A stretch of 64,000 nt of DNA, taken from NCBI RefSeq assembly GCF_037893015.1, contig NC_133660.1:161008937-161072936 (forward strand). Reading direction: 5' to 3'. Positions 41,858 to 52,794 of this stretch are shown in pieces. The DNA is from Macrotis lagotis (taxonomy: Eukaryota > Chordata > Mammalia > Peramelemorphia > Peramelidae). The position numbers were made by a program, and so were the translations under genes. Positions within the stretch are counted from its first letter, which is position 1. Each line of letters begins with the position of its first letter. Under the pieces are notes generated by a model that did not search any database, had not been told where the DNA came from, and saw only the letters and a program-made list of their open reading frames with translations.

Positions 41858-42112
41858 GGGGGCTCCCCAGCTAGGTGATACAGTGGATAGAGTACTGGGT
41901 ATGGAGTCAGGAAGACTCATCTTCCAGAGTTCAAATCTGGCCTCAAACACTTTCTAGCTATATGACCCTGGGCAAGTCATTTAACTCTTTGCCTTTTCTG
42001 TAAAATGAGCTAGAGAAGAAAATGGCAGACCACTCCAGTATCTCTGCCAAGAAAATCCCAAATAAGGTCATAAAGAGTTGGATATGACTGAAAAATGACT
42101 GAACAACTGAAT
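41858..42112 (+). mobile_element. MAR1-like core-SINE, full length
   Basis: 'cagctaggtgatacagtgga', 'gggtatggagtcaggaagac', 'gagttcaaatctggcctcaa', 'atgaccctgggcaagtcatt', 'gagctagagaagaaaatggc', 'cagaccactccagtatctct', 'gtcataaagagttggatatg', 'aaaatgactgaacaactgaa'. One of the best MAR1-like copies; the core is a few bases short. Confidence 0.92.
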
Positions 42113-42249
42113 TCCAGGAGATGAGAAAAGCTAAAAAATTGTTGGCGGGGGGGAATGGTGGAAAGAATATAGCAAAAGGAACTGGAAAGGGCAAAAAAGA
42201 GAAACTTCTACTACATCAGAAATTTGCCTGGGTGATGTTCCTATCTTCT

Positions 42250-42425
42250 CTCAGAGAGACAGAGTGGTCACATAGACAGAGGAAAATCCAGGTCAAGGAT
42301 ATTCTCAGATACTTGGTGGCTGTGTGACCTTGGGTAAGTCACAATCTCTCTGGTCCTGTAAAAATGAGAGTAGGACTGAATTGTTAACATCTTAGATCTC
42401 TTCCAGAATCAAATCTAAGATCTTA
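42250..42425 (+). mobile_element. Core-SINE with CR1/L3-type end
   Basis: 'gtggctgtgtgaccttgggt', 'aagtcacaatctctctggtc', 'atcttagatctcttccagaa'. The core is shortened, and the end resembles 'aggtcccttccagctctaaa' tails. Confidence 0.55.
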
Positions 42426-42429
42426 TTAA

Positions 42430-42590
42430 AGCTACTTTAGAAATTTAGTTTTACCCCTCCATTTTATAGATGTAAGTAAGCACAAAGTGATAAAATACTT
42501 GTCCAGAATCAAATGGCCAGAATGTGCAACCAGACTTCTGACTCCAAATCCAACATTCTTTCCACCATACCACATTGCTTCCCAGACTTT
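42430..42590 (-). mobile_element. MIR3/Ther-like SINE
   Basis: 'ctccattttatagatgtaag', 'tacttgtccagaatcaaatg', 'cagacttctgactccaaatc', 'caacattctttccaccatac', 'cacattgctt'. Confidence 0.65.
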
Positions 42591-42787
42591 ACATTTAGGA
42601 AATGTCTCTAACCACACCCCATCCTATGATCTGAAAAATATCAGAATGAAGTGGGAAGGCCTGAGACTTTTTTAAAACCCTATTGAGTTCTAGCAATTAG
42701 AGATTAATTTGTGTCAAAGGCCCTCTTTTAAAATACCTTTTTTGGGGGGAGGGGGAGATTAAAATTGGTAGTCATTTACATTCTACT

Positions 42788-43021
42788 TTGTGTTGTTCAG
42801 TCATGCCTGACTCTACAAGACCCCAATTAGGATTTTCTTGACAAAGAATTGGGGTAATTTGTCACTTCTTTCTCCAGTTCATTTTACAGAAAAGGAAACT
42901 GAGTCAAAAGGGCTGAGTAACTTGCCCAGGATCACACAGCTAATAAGTGTTTGAATCCAGTTTTGAATTCAGAACTTCCTGACTTCATACCCAACACTCT
43001 CTCTGCTATGTCACCTAGCTC
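42788..43021 (-). mobile_element. MAR1-like core-SINE, full length
   Basis: 'ttgtgttgttcagtcatgcc', 'tgactctacaagaccccaat', 'cttctttctccagttcattt', 'tacagaaaaggaaactgagt', 'acttgcccaggatcacacag', 'acttcctgacttcataccca', 'gctatgtcacctagct'. Confidence 0.88.
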
Positions 43022-43079
43022 ATCAGCTGACTTAACACCTAGATAAAATAGAATTATTATTATTATTATTATTATTAAT

Positions 43080-43570
43080 GTAAAAGGGATACTTGAGGAC
43101 AAAGGAGATATTATTGGGCCCCTGGAACCCAAAGTTGGGAAACTGGCACAAGGGAAGACCTAAAAGTATGAGTTAAGGGGAAAATTAATTATTTTAGAAT
43201 TTTGTGTAGTGCTCAAGTGGCCAGTCCAGTGCCCCTAAAATTCCCTATAGTACTCACTGCCTTTGACAACCTTCCACTTGAGTGGTGCCTACTCTGCCCT
43301 GTAAATAGAAACATTAGTAATGATACATAAAACTTGCATGTGTAAGTTGGCATGACTCATTTATGTAAGTATAAGTGTGTACTCCAACTTGTATAAGTTG
43401 GACTCCAACTTTATTTGTTTTTTACCCCCAAATAATGGCTTCAGTTACTAGAATTATCAAGAGTGCTTTAATCTCACACTTGGTATTTTCCAACTTTTGA
43501 GGACTTAGTCAAAAACGAACTGAACATTATATGAATTATTATAAATATGACTTTGGAAATGCACCCAGAA
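43080..43570. other. No recognised gene or repeat
   Basis: Nothing recognised apart from a short (ATT)n run at 43057-43076 at its left edge. Confidence 0.4.
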
Positions 43571-43572
43571 CA

Positions 43573-43755
43573 AGGGTTCTTAACTTTTTTGGATGCTATG
43601 GATCCCTTTGTAGAATAATGGTTTCAAACAATTGAACGAAAGGCTAAATGTCAGTTAAAGACTAGTGAAAAGAAAGATGTAACTTTTCTCCTCATCCAAA
43701 TTCATGAATCCTCTGAAATCTACTCATGGAACCAGGTTGAGAATGCTTGCTATTT
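43573..43755 (-). mobile_element. hAT (Charlie-type) MITE
   Basis: Ends 'agggttcttaacttttttgg' and 'accaggttgagaatgcttg' form imperfect terminal inverted repeats. The interior 'aggctaaatgtcagttaaag' is the reverse complement of the 48.8-kb copy's 'ctttaattgaaattaagcat' region. Confidence 0.7.
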
Positions 43756-43759
43756 AGAA

Positions 43760-44520
43760 GAGCATACTGGGTTGGAATTGGCTATTGAATCTCCACTGAT
43801 TGCTGGGTATCCTTCCTAAGGAAAGCCTCCTCTCTTTAGCTCTAAAATAGTTCTGTTCCATTATGAAGAATCATTTCCCCTCCTTAACCAACCATTTCCT
43901 TCATTCCAGAGAAAGTCTGATTTCTTTTTGGACACCCTCATATTCTAAACACACCCTATTTGCCTGCTGCTACTTTTTTTTTTTTTTTTTTTTTTGTGGT
44001 GCCTTTGAGAGAAGCCTTGTTCTACCAAAGCATTTGCATGGATAATTTTGCCTCCTTTTGTTGTGGGAATTCTTGCTTGCTGCTCTCCCATCTCCAAGAC
44101 ATTCCATTCCTCCTCCATAGCTGCCAGTCATTATGATGCCTTGGAAAATCACCCCCTGATAGCCCCCCTGCCACATTACTTCCTTCCCCTTTTTTTTAGC
44201 TCTGAAATATCAGTACAGCGAAAGTCATTTAGAACCTGACTATTAGTTCAGTATCTTTGACAGACAATCGCTGACAAAGCAGCTTTAAAGAAAAGGCCAA
44301 AGTAATCCCTTTTTTGTGGCTTCTAAGTGTTTGCTGGTCAAAGGGGGCTCCAATCTTGCAGACTGTAGCTCAGCTATTTACACTGAATCAGGTAATCACA
44401 GGGTGAGAAGCTCCTCTAATCCATCTTCCTCACTGTGTGGTTGCCTAAGAAAATGCTTAACCTTAAACAGTAGGTAGTTGTTATTGTATTGTAAAATATA
44501 GAATACTGATTGACATAGTC
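43760..44520. other. No recognised gene or repeat
   Basis: Includes a T run at 43974-43995 but no family recognised on either side of it. Confidence 0.4.
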
Positions 44521-44524
44521 AAGA

Positions 44525-44605
44525 GTTCCCAACTTGTTTTTTTAAAAAGTATCTTGATAACTGTATTTCTATATAACTGATTTCTTTTTGTCTTAACACA
44601 GACTT
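44525..44605 (-). mobile_element. hAT MITE fragment (second family)
   Basis: 'gagttcccaacttgttttt', 'aaagtatcttgataactgta', 'tatataactgatttcttttt' are the reverse complement of the region near the end of the 57.3-kb MITE ('ttatattagttatcaaaatt'). Confidence 0.5.
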
Positions 44606-45130
44606 AGGAAGGTTCAAAGTACCCAAAGTACCAAACATGAAAATCAGTAAAAACAGTAAAGCAATTCATTGATATGGGATACATCAGGAAGAATGATGGA
44701 GCCCTGGGCCAAATTGGGCAGCCCAGTGGGGCCCCAAAGGGCCAAAGTCTATTGTGTTTTTATAAATCTTTTATCTGGTCAAGTCAGACCATGCATTTGG
44801 GAAAGAAAATCAGGAACCTGGACCTCATGACTGGTGTTGATTTATGCTGGTAGAGGGAGAGAAGATTCCTGGGAAAATAGAGACTGGCTGGCACAAACAG
44901 CCACACGTTCCTTCCTCTTTGCTGATCTTACTCTAAAACGGTAGCTCAACTTTCCTGTCAAGAATTTTTGAACATCCCCGGGGCATCTTCCTTAGCAGAC
45001 CAGAGAGTTTCCTGAATTCCCTATTCTTCTGTAAGCCTCCGTGTTTTTATTTTGTCCTTTCAAAAACATTCTGAGGAGTTTTACCAGACTGCAAAACTAG
45101 TCTGTGACACCAAGAAATGATTAAGAATTC
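44606..45130. other. No recognised gene or repeat
   Basis: Nothing recognised. Confidence 0.4.
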
Positions 45131-45134
45131 ATGA

Positions 45135-45700
45135 CTTATAGAATTTATTTCATATCCTGCAACTTTGATGAAGTTGTTGTTGCAATGAATGTTGTTGATT
45201 ATGTAGTGTTCTCTACAAAAATGGATATTTTTTTTGTTTCCTCTTTGCCTGTACTTATTTTCTTTGATTTATTTTTCTTCTCTTTTTGCTATTGTGCCAT
45301 ATGAAATGATAAAAGAGATGGTTTCAGAAAACCTGGGAAGATTTGTATTAACTGATGCAAAATGAAGTGAGCTAAAGCAGGAGAACAGTTCATATAACAT
45401 TGTAAAGCTAAATAGCTTTGAAACTCTGAAGAATTCTGATCAATTCAAAGATCAAATAACATTGCAGTGGTCTCATAACAAATCAGATTACTCGCTTCCT
45501 GACGGAAAAGTGATAAACTCAAGATAAAGACTTAGACATACATTTTTGGGCATGTTTATGTGGGAATTTGTTTTGGCCATGCATATGTTACAAAAGTTTT
45601 TGTTTTTCTTTTTTTTTCTCCTAATGGTAAAAGGAAAAGATAGAAGGGAGAGAAAATAAGTGCTTGTTAATTGAAAAAAAAAAGAAAAAAACAATAAATA
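45135..45700 (+). mobile_element. L1 insertion with inverted 5' segment
   Basis: 45299-45700 is sense L1 3' end ('ttcagaaaacctgggaagat', 'taactgatgcaaaatgaagt', 'caggagaacagttcatataa') ending in an A-rich tail. 45135-45298 is antisense L1 ORF2 ('catatcctgcaactttgatg', 'tttcctctttgcctgtactt'), from around the reverse-transcriptase catalytic region. This layout is typical of twin priming during L1 insertion. Confidence 0.65.
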
Positions 45701-45719
45701 GTGTGTTCTGATTTACAAA

Positions 45720-46304
45720 CAGTTTTGTTCTGTAGCAATAGCCTCCTGAGAGGAGTTTCACCCTCCTGGTGACTGCATATCTACAAGAGTTCCCCTTCTC
45801 AACTCACCCCCTTCCCCGTGGTATCTCTCTCTCAGTAACCCCTTCTTCACTGTGGCTTCCTGGGCTTTCCATTCTGCTTCTAACCCCAGTACTAGTTCAG
45901 AATAGGATCTTTAGTGGTAAGATTTGCAGTAGTGGAGAGGAGAGAAGAGAAGAGGGGAAGGCAGATCTTCATACCCTAAAGTGACTCTTTTCTCTCTCCT
46001 CTAGGGTTGGGCTCCTGGGCAGTAGCCCTAGCCCACAGACCTCACCATAATTCCTTGCCCAAAGTCCTGTTCTGGTCTTTAGAGTATCCTCTCTAACTCT
46101 TGTGAGAGAATGCCCAAGACACATATTACTTGAAATGAAGATGAAATAGGCTTGAAAAGAAAAGGTAGGAAGAAATTTCAAGAGAACCCCCAAATTGTTA
46201 GCCTAGTATTCTTAGCAGTAATTATCTTTTAAATCTTCAAAAGAATTTGGATCTACTTTCTACTGAGGAAGTTAATAGGGGAGAAACTAGAAAACTGCTT
46301 TTCA
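45720..46304. other. No recognised gene or repeat
   Basis: Nothing recognised. Confidence 0.4.
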
Positions 46305-46500
46305 CTCAAAAGAGGGAACATGGTATATTGGACAGGACACCAGACCTGAACTTGGGTTCAAATCCTCAAACACTTAGTAGCTGTCTGACCCCAGGGATAT
46401 CATGCAATTTCTCTGTACTTCAGTTCCCTTCATCTGAAAAATGAGTGAATTGGACTTAAGTCTCTAAGGTCCTTCCATCTCTAAATCTATGATTGTAAGT
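46305..46500 (+). mobile_element. Core-SINE with CR1/L3-type end
   Basis: 'gaacatggtatattggacag', 'gaacttgggttcaaatcctc', 'tgtctgaccccagggatatc', 'cttcatctgaaaaatgagtg', then 'ctctaaggtccttccatctc' and 'taaatctatgatt', a tail unlike MAR1 or MIR proper. Confidence 0.7.
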
Positions 46501-46879
46501 TAAGTTCCATGGTACATCAAGGAGAAACAAAAATCTAGTTGGATGCAACTGATGGATAACAAGGCACAAGAAAGCCAGCAAATAAAAACCTAGGACCCTG
46601 AGAAAAGGAATCATCCTGGAGAACTGAGCCCAGTTCCTCAGAGCTCTCTCCCACCCCTCATCCTCCTTCTTGCCCTCTACAGATAAACCCTGGAGTCCCC
46701 TCCCTTCCAAAGTCCTATCCCTATGCCTACTGCCCCTTGGTTTAATGTCAATGTGTCATGGGAGGAAGAGGAGGTATATAATTCTTATTTCTTAAGCTGG
46801 AACTTTGAACATATTTTTCTGAATACAACTCAGTTCTACTGTACTCATCTATTTTTATTTATTTAATTTTATTTTTTGT

Positions 46880-47245
46880 TCAGAGAGCTAGGACAACCAT
46901 ATTAGACTGCCAATGGATAATGCTATCTCTATCCAGAGGAAGGAAAACAAAACAAAACCCTTCAGAATCTGAGGAACACTATATTCACTTTTTTAAAAAG
47001 TTCCCTTATGTATTTCCTTCCCTTAGTCCTAATTCCTTATACAGAAAAATGATTATTCTGTAAACATATTTAACAAAAATGTGTATGTACAACATTAATG
47101 TGATTGTTCACCACTGAGGAGATGGGGATGGGAAGGGAGGGTGAAAGGAAATTAAGTAATTTAAAAAATATACATATGCATATGGATGAATGTTGAAAAA
47201 CTTTTATAACATGTATTTGAAAAAATAAAGTATCAATTAAAAATT
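46880..47245 (+). mobile_element. L1 3'UTR
   Basis: 'ggataatgctatctctatcc', 'agaggaaggaaaac', 'taaacatatttaacaaaaat', 'gtgtatgtacaacattaatg', 'atggatgaatgttgaaaaac', 'ttttataacatgtatttgaa' and a final 'aaaaaataaagtatc'. Matches the marsupial L1 3' terminus as I recall it; 5'-truncated. Confidence 0.78.
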
Positions 47246-47384
47246 ATTTTTATTGTGAACTTAAAACATTCACATAAACCAATATACAAAGAAGAAGAAA
47301 GTAAACATATTTAATATGATACATTAGGTATATCCTAGAATTAATAAGCTTCTATGAGTTGGTCAAGGGACATGGGTAACCAAC

Positions 47385-47480
47385 CTCCTTAGGAAAGGAC
47401 TATTTTTGCTTTTCTTTATATCCCCAAAATTTAGCCCAGTGTTTGGTTCATTTAATAAATGCCTGTTCATTGATTGGAAA
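47385..47480 (+). mobile_element. L2 3'-end fragment
   Basis: 'ctccttaggaaaggactatt', 'tatatccccaaaatttagcc', 'ttcatttaataaatgcctgt'. Confidence 0.55.
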
Positions 47481-48364
47481 AGTACTATGTGTTCCTGCTT
47501 CCAAGTCACTGATTTCCAAGTGGATTTTAGAACACAATCAGTTGGTCGATTAGAATCTGCCAAGTATTTCAGAATCCTCAGGCACCATCCTACTCTAGGA
47601 AATGATGACATTTTTTATATGGAGGAAAATCTTCAGCTCTCTTTTGGAACAGAGGCAAGATTTTTCATCCTATCTTTCTCCTCTTCCCTTTCTGACCCTT
47701 CCAGGACCAAAAAACTTGTCAGAGACTTATCTTAGTTTCAACTCTGCCCAGGCTGGGCAGTAGAGAAGCAGCCAACACCTGGATCTCTTTCATAATAGGT
47801 CAACAAAATGAAACAAAAACCAAAGGTAGCAGGGTCAGCCATGTGAAACCAACCCAGGACACCAAGCTCTCCTGCAGGTACAACAGCACTCACTGGAAAG
47901 ACCAGTCTCAGGGGCGACTCCACAGTCAGACTGAAAGTCAGATGCAATAGCAGCTACCTTGGTTTATGTAATAGCCCACATCAGAAGGCATTTTATAGGC
48001 AACATTAAATCATGAGCAGTAATCTATGTATGAGCAACCATTGCCCAGTCTTGTGTTCCAGTATAGAAATGGATTAGAGAAGACACAGTTTATGCTTCCA
48101 TGCTTAAAATGTTCAAGACTAGATTAGCTTTTCCAGAAATGCATAGTAGGACAAAAATTGAATAATAAAACACAAGGGACCAAAACATTAATTTCATCAC
48201 AAATGATAGTTTTTTTAAACCTACAGTTTCCCAACAAGTATGTTACAAAATCCACAATGATGTGTAGAGGTAGTGAGCTGCCCCTCCTACTTTTGGCAAC
48301 TCCTCAAGTAAATTGCTTTGTTTGCTACCTCCAATCTCTAATCTTCTATCAGTACCTGCCCTAT
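47481..48364. other. No recognised gene or repeat
   Basis: Nothing recognised; a few open frames of about 70-110 codons with no domain signal. Confidence 0.42.
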
Positions 48365-48412
48365 TTCCATTTCACAGAATCCTAGAATGTAGAAGAATGA
48401 AGGAATCTTAGA
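48365..48412 (-). mobile_element. MIR3/Ther-like SINE stub
   Basis: 'cacagaatcctagaatgtag' and 'gaaggaatcttagacaccat' look like the start of an antisense MIR3-type copy cut off by the adjoining microsatellite. Confidence 0.4.
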
Positions 48413-48543
<131 letters not shown>

Positions 48544-48802
48544 TCTCTCCCTCTCACTTTTTCAGAAGTTTCTTCTGTCAAGTTGAGTCACTTTTTTTCC
48601 CCCTCCAGATTTCTTTCTTCATTCTGTTAATAAAATTCTACTCAGTGGCTCAAACTCCAATGATCTCCTAAATGTTTCCAGGACTCATCTCTTTACCCTA
48701 GTACTATCACAAAGATTGGCTATTCTAATCACATACTTGTTTAAGCAAATGCATAATATGAGGAGCTCCAATTCCTTGAATCTATTTAACATGTCTTAGA
48801 GC

Positions 48803-49028
48803 AGGGGTTCTTAACACGGGGTACACTGACCTTCAAAGACTTTAGAGGGTCTGTGAAATTTGTCAGAGAAAAAAATGCATCTTTATTTTTGCTAATCTTT
48901 AATTGAAATTAAGCATTTCTTTCTATTATGAATATAGGCAATGATGCATTATTCTGAGGAGTCCACAGGATTCATTAGACCAACAAAGGGATTCATGACA
49001 CACAGAAATAGGTTAAGAACACCTGTCT
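48803..49028 (+). mobile_element. hAT (Charlie-type) MITE, full length
   Basis: Terminal inverted repeats 'caggggttcttaac' and 'gttaagaacacctg'. Interior 'gacttcaaagac'-like words, 'catctttatttttgctaatc' and 'attctgaggagtccacagga'. The flanks 'tcttagag' and 'tctttgaa' agree at 6 of 8 positions, fitting a hAT 8-bp target duplication. It carries no transposase. Confidence 0.82.
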
Positions 49029-49104
49029 TTGAATTCAGTTAAGTTTTTTTCAAAAACCTATGTTCTCTTGCCCTCCCCAATGCTCAAACTTTCTACTTCC
49101 ACCT

Positions 49105-49275
49105 ACTGGAAAGAATAATGGATATAATAGTCACAAATCTTTGCTTTGCTTCTTACTATCTATATGACCTTTGGATAAATAATGTCTTTCCTTGGGCCTC
49201 AGTTTCCTCATCCATAAAATAGGATTTTTGAATTAGATAATTTCTAAGAACTCTTCCATCTCTAAATCCTATCAT
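49105..49275 (+). mobile_element. Core-SINE with CR1/L3-type end
   Basis: 'gaaagaataatggatataat', 'tgacctttggataaataatg', core 'gcctcagtttcctcatccat', then 'agaactcttccatctctaaa' and 'tcctatcattt'. Confidence 0.7.
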
Positions 49276-49689
49276 TTCTATGTGTCACCCAGGTTGGACC
49301 TTGAATTAATTTGCCTTAGTGGCACCCCCATCCTCAAGATGAGTTTGAAGTATGGAGTTTGAGACTTCCCTTCATCACCTCTTCCCACTTTTTGCAGTGA
49401 CTTTGGGAACTAGGTAGGGTGAGAATTCAACTACAAAGGAGAGGAGAAAGGTGATTAGTAAATTAGGTTAATTAGACACTTGGGTGGCCAGCTTATAACT
49501 CCCTATCATTCATGCTAGAGATATTCTCTTTTAATCAGTCAGATTCCACACCCAGTCCTTATAAGTAGAAGAAAGAATGCTACCATTCCAGAAACTTCAA
49601 AATTCAAACTAATGCTTGAAAGAGTAAGGTACTAAGGAAAAATTATTCTCCCTAACATTTAAAAAAAGACACCTATTTAATGTAAATAA
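49276..49689. other. No recognised gene or repeat
   Basis: Nothing recognised. Confidence 0.4.
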
Positions 49690-49925
49690 ACATTTTTAGT
49701 GCTTTTTAAGAATCAGTACTATTGCTTCCCCCATGATACCTTCTCGATCTTTCCCTCTATCACCCCCCTCCCCAATAAAATTTCCCTTTATAACACAAAA
49801 GATATTTTAAGTGAAATAAACCAATACTTTGTCCAAAACTGACATATTCCTTGTTCTGTACCTATAATCCACCATCTCTCTAAGAAAAGGTTACCATCAG
49901 TCCTCTAAAGTCAAGAATATTTACC
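49690..49925 (-). mobile_element. Possible L1 3'UTR, antisense, old
   Basis: 'actttgtccaaaactgacat', 'atccaccatctctctaagaa' and 'accatcagtcctctaaagtc' resemble antisense L1/HAL1 3'UTR blocks at 38.1-38.2 kb. Weak. Confidence 0.35.
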
Positions 49926-50142
49926 GCGAGATGGCCTTCAATGACCTGTCACTTTCCCACAACTCTTCTTCCCTTCCTCCTTAGGTCTTAATTACTCTCT
50001 CAGGGCCTCATTCACGGTCAGGATCTAAAGATCAAGGTCCTGAAAGCTCTCATTTGATTGAAGTCCTGGGCAAAGGGCCAGATGAATTAAGAGTTTGTAT
50101 GCATCCAGAACAGAAGGGAAAAGTCTTGCTACTAATGAAGCC

Positions 50143-50146
50143 CAAG

Positions 50147-50212
<66 letters not shown>
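50143..50212. repeat. (GA)n microsatellite
   Basis: About 33 GA units, nearly pure; explains the open frames on both strands here. Confidence 0.97.
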
Positions 50213-50215
<3 letters not shown>

Positions 50216-50369
50216 TCAGAAGCATTGCCCTTTGAAGATGGTGATGGGAGAAGAGGCAGGAGGAGGATTCTGACCCAGATAATGGTCTAGAGCAGAAATG
50301 AGGCAAGACAGAAGAATTTGGGTTTAAACTTTCTCCTGAAGTAGTTCCTAGGATCCTGTAAGTACGGAA

Positions 50370-50545
50370 AGTTTATCACATGGGGTCATTTCGAAATCTA
50401 GAATGGATCCTTTCTCAGAATGTTTTTAAATACATTTAAACGTTAAATAAGATTATAAAAGATACAATTATAGTGAAAAAGTTATCAAATACTTAAAACA
50501 ACCAAATTCACAGATACCATATTAAGAACTTCTGGCCTAGAATGA
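50370..50545 (+). mobile_element. hAT MITE fragment (second family)
   Basis: 'tctcagaatgtttttaaata', 'aaaagttatcaaatacttaa', 'accaaattcacagataccat', end 'attaagaacttctgg'. Same family as 57328-57532. Confidence 0.6.
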
Positions 50546-50910
50546 CCCAGGTGGAAGGTGTACATTCAAAACTGACAACAGAATTCCAAACAGCCTGGAG
50601 AGGAAGGAGAATTTATGAAACATTTCAAGATGTTAGAGAACATTAGAACTGGATAAGGCTCTGCAGCTAAAGCAACTGTAAGCAGCAGTCCACAGTTCCC
50701 AGGCTTTAGCTGAAGACCACAAATGAGAATATCAAAAAACAGGAAAAGACTAGGGATATCAAATTTCATTGTAATAAATCAGATTTGAGGAGGGACTAAT
50801 ATTTATGGAATATTTGCAGTTTATTTTTCTTAATTTTCTGTAGTGCTTTTCCCAGCATTTCCCAGAAGGACAATATGATCAGTCTGAAATCAAAGGGGAG
50901 CCAGAAAGTT
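50546..50910. other. No recognised gene or repeat
   Basis: Nothing recognised. Confidence 0.4.
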
Positions 50911-50911
50911 A

Positions 50912-51175
50912 AGGCAGCAAAGTGGCATTGAATACAGTGGGTTTTCAGTAAAGAAGATACGAATTCAAATCTTGCCTAAGACTGACTAACTGTATGACCT
51001 CTGGGCTTGGAATTTAATCTCTATCTGCATACCTTTCTCAGCTGTAAAATGAGGATTAAAAATAGTGTCTGCCTCTCAGGTTTTTTGAGAAGATCAAATA
51101 AAAATAATATCTGTAAAGCATTTTTGTAAGTCTTAAAGCACTATGTAAAAGCTAGTTATTATAAATATAATAATA
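50912..51175 (+). mobile_element. MIR-like core-SINE, full length
   Basis: 'aaggcagcaaagtggcattg', 'cgaattcaaatcttgcctaa', 'ctttctcagctgtaaaatga', 'gtgtctgcctctcaggtttt', 'agatcaaataaaaataatat', 'ctgtaaagcatttttgtaag'. An AT-rich run to 51320 follows from its tail. Confidence 0.78.
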
Positions 51176-51320
51176 TGATTTGATATATGATAGTATATTA
51201 TATATGTATATATTATATAATATATGTATATAATATACATTATATATTACATATATAATATTATGTTAACTACATTATATTAAATAATATTATTTGATTA
51301 TATCATGTTAACATATTATC
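51176..51320. repeat. AT-rich low-complexity run
   Basis: TATATA/ATATTA-rich sequence continuing from the SINE tail; many self-complementary words. Confidence 0.85.
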
Positions 51321-51329
51321 ATATCATTA

Positions 51330-51440
51330 ACAATTATCCTCTCTGTGACTCATTTTCCTCATCCATAAAATGAGGGGAAGGGAGTGACTTGATGAAATCT
51401 AGAGTTTCTTCCAACTCTAAATCAATGGTTCTATGATTTT
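51330..51440 (+). mobile_element. Core-SINE 3' fragment with CR1/L3-type end
   Basis: 'tgactcattttcctcatcca', 'taaaatgaggggaagggagt', 'gagtttcttccaactctaaa', 'tcaatggttctatgatt'. Confidence 0.65.
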
Positions 51441-51544
51441 ATAAATCTAGAGAAAAGAATGGAACATTCCTCAAATCTTACCATTAATGGTGAAGAACAG
51501 CCTAGGATCCAACAGGTGCCCAAGACTGCTAGCCCTTATTTGGA

Positions 51545-51720
51545 GGCTGGTTGAGATAATGGGAAAATATTAGATTTGGAGGCAGAGGGCCTGAGATCAG
51601 TTGCTGACTCTGCTTCCTTGCTTTCTGCGTGATTTCCAAGTCACAAATTCTATGGTCCTTAGTTTCTCAAATGAGAGGCTTCGAAATGAGAAGGCTTTAA
51701 TACTATGCTTCTGTGCATAA
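51545..51720 (+). mobile_element. Core-SINE, diverged
   Basis: 'ttagatttggaggcagaggg', 'cctgagatcagttgctgact', 'tgatttccaagtcacaaatt', 'ccttagtttctcaaatgaga', 'ggcttcgaaatgag'. Confidence 0.5.
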
Positions 51721-52320
51721 GATGTTGCTATTTCCCCCTTCCTTCAGGGAAGACCTGGACAGGATGACCCCATTTAGGGCCCAAGGGCAACAACTAGACT
51801 AAGTACTACAGCAAATGGGTCTGTGAGGTTTCACTAGGATGGGGAGGAGCAGTCGGGGCCTACAGAGCATCCAAGGTGAACAAAATGGGCTGCCCTCAAA
51901 TGGTCCCTGTTAGGCTTTGGAGTTAGCTGCTGGGTTTTACTTGTTTGCTGGATTTTACTCACAAGAATATTAAGAAACCAAATAAAGAACAACTAGATTT
52001 AGTTAAAGGCAGCACAGAGAAAATCAAATTCACCTCTTTTATTGGTTTCATATTATTTTTCTTTTTACAAACCGGAGAATGGAAGTGATTTACCATAAAT
52101 CACAAAAGTGTGTGTGTGGGGGGAAGTAGGGAGTAGGGTAGTAAAGGTTCAGTTTAAACCCAAATTTTCTAATGCCAAATCTATCATTCTGTCCCCAAAT
52201 TATACCTTGCTGTATAGGAGGGGTGACAGGTCTGGCCTCTTCTTTTCCTAGTACCCCATTAATTTCATCAAACCTTCCTTCCTTTGTACGGCAGTTTGTT
52301 TTACAAGTGTATTCCTCACA
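51721..52320. other. No recognised gene or repeat
   Basis: Nothing recognised. Confidence 0.4.
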
Positions 52321-52321
52321 G

Positions 52322-52590
52322 ACTGAACGCTAATTTGGATTTTGGTTTGGGATGGGGTATGCTGGTAAATATCTAATAACTAGCTCTCTGGTTTAGAAAT
52401 ATATGCACAGGATCCACTTTTTAATCTAACATGCATTATTATTTTCTCCATCATTTTTTGACATCAAGGAAATTAACAAAGTACTAAAACGTGATTTTTA
52501 GCATGTGCAGATTTTTGATATATAAATGCTCACACTGAAAATTTAACAATTATCTTGTGAGCTGATTCCATCACACACACAGTTCTGACA
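52322..52590. repeat. Unassigned dispersed repeat, copy 2
   Basis: Collinear with 16440-16690: 'tgaacgcta' (52324), 'tgctggtaaatat' (52360), 'gcattatta' (52433) and the 20-mer ATGCTCACACTGAAAATTTA (52526). Same strand as copy 1. No reading frame is shared between the copies. Confidence 0.6.
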
Positions 52591-52599
52591 GTAATTTAT

Positions 52600-52690
52600 A
52601 GTGGCCTGTGTCACCTTGGGCCTCTTGGGTCTCAGTTCTCACAACTGCAAAGTGAAGGGATCTAGGATAGTGTTTGAGTGATAGGAAGAA
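52600..52690 (+). mobile_element. Core-SINE fragment
   Basis: 'ctgtgtcaccttgggcctct', 'tgggtctcagttctcacaac', 'tgcaaagtgaagggatctag' is a MIR-type body and core. Tail lost. Confidence 0.5.
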
Positions 52691-52714
52691 AAGAAAGGAT
52701 TTTGTAGATTTTAA

Positions 52715-52751
52715 AACACACACATATATATATATATATATGTATGTATAT

Positions 52752-52782
<31 letters not shown>

Positions 52783-52790
52783 CACATGCT
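52715..52790. repeat. (TA)n with TATG/CATA interruptions
   Basis: ACAC lead-in, two long TA runs and a central 'gtatgtatatatacatac' palindrome; can extrude as a cruciform in principle. Confidence 0.93.
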
Positions 52791-52794
52791 ATAA

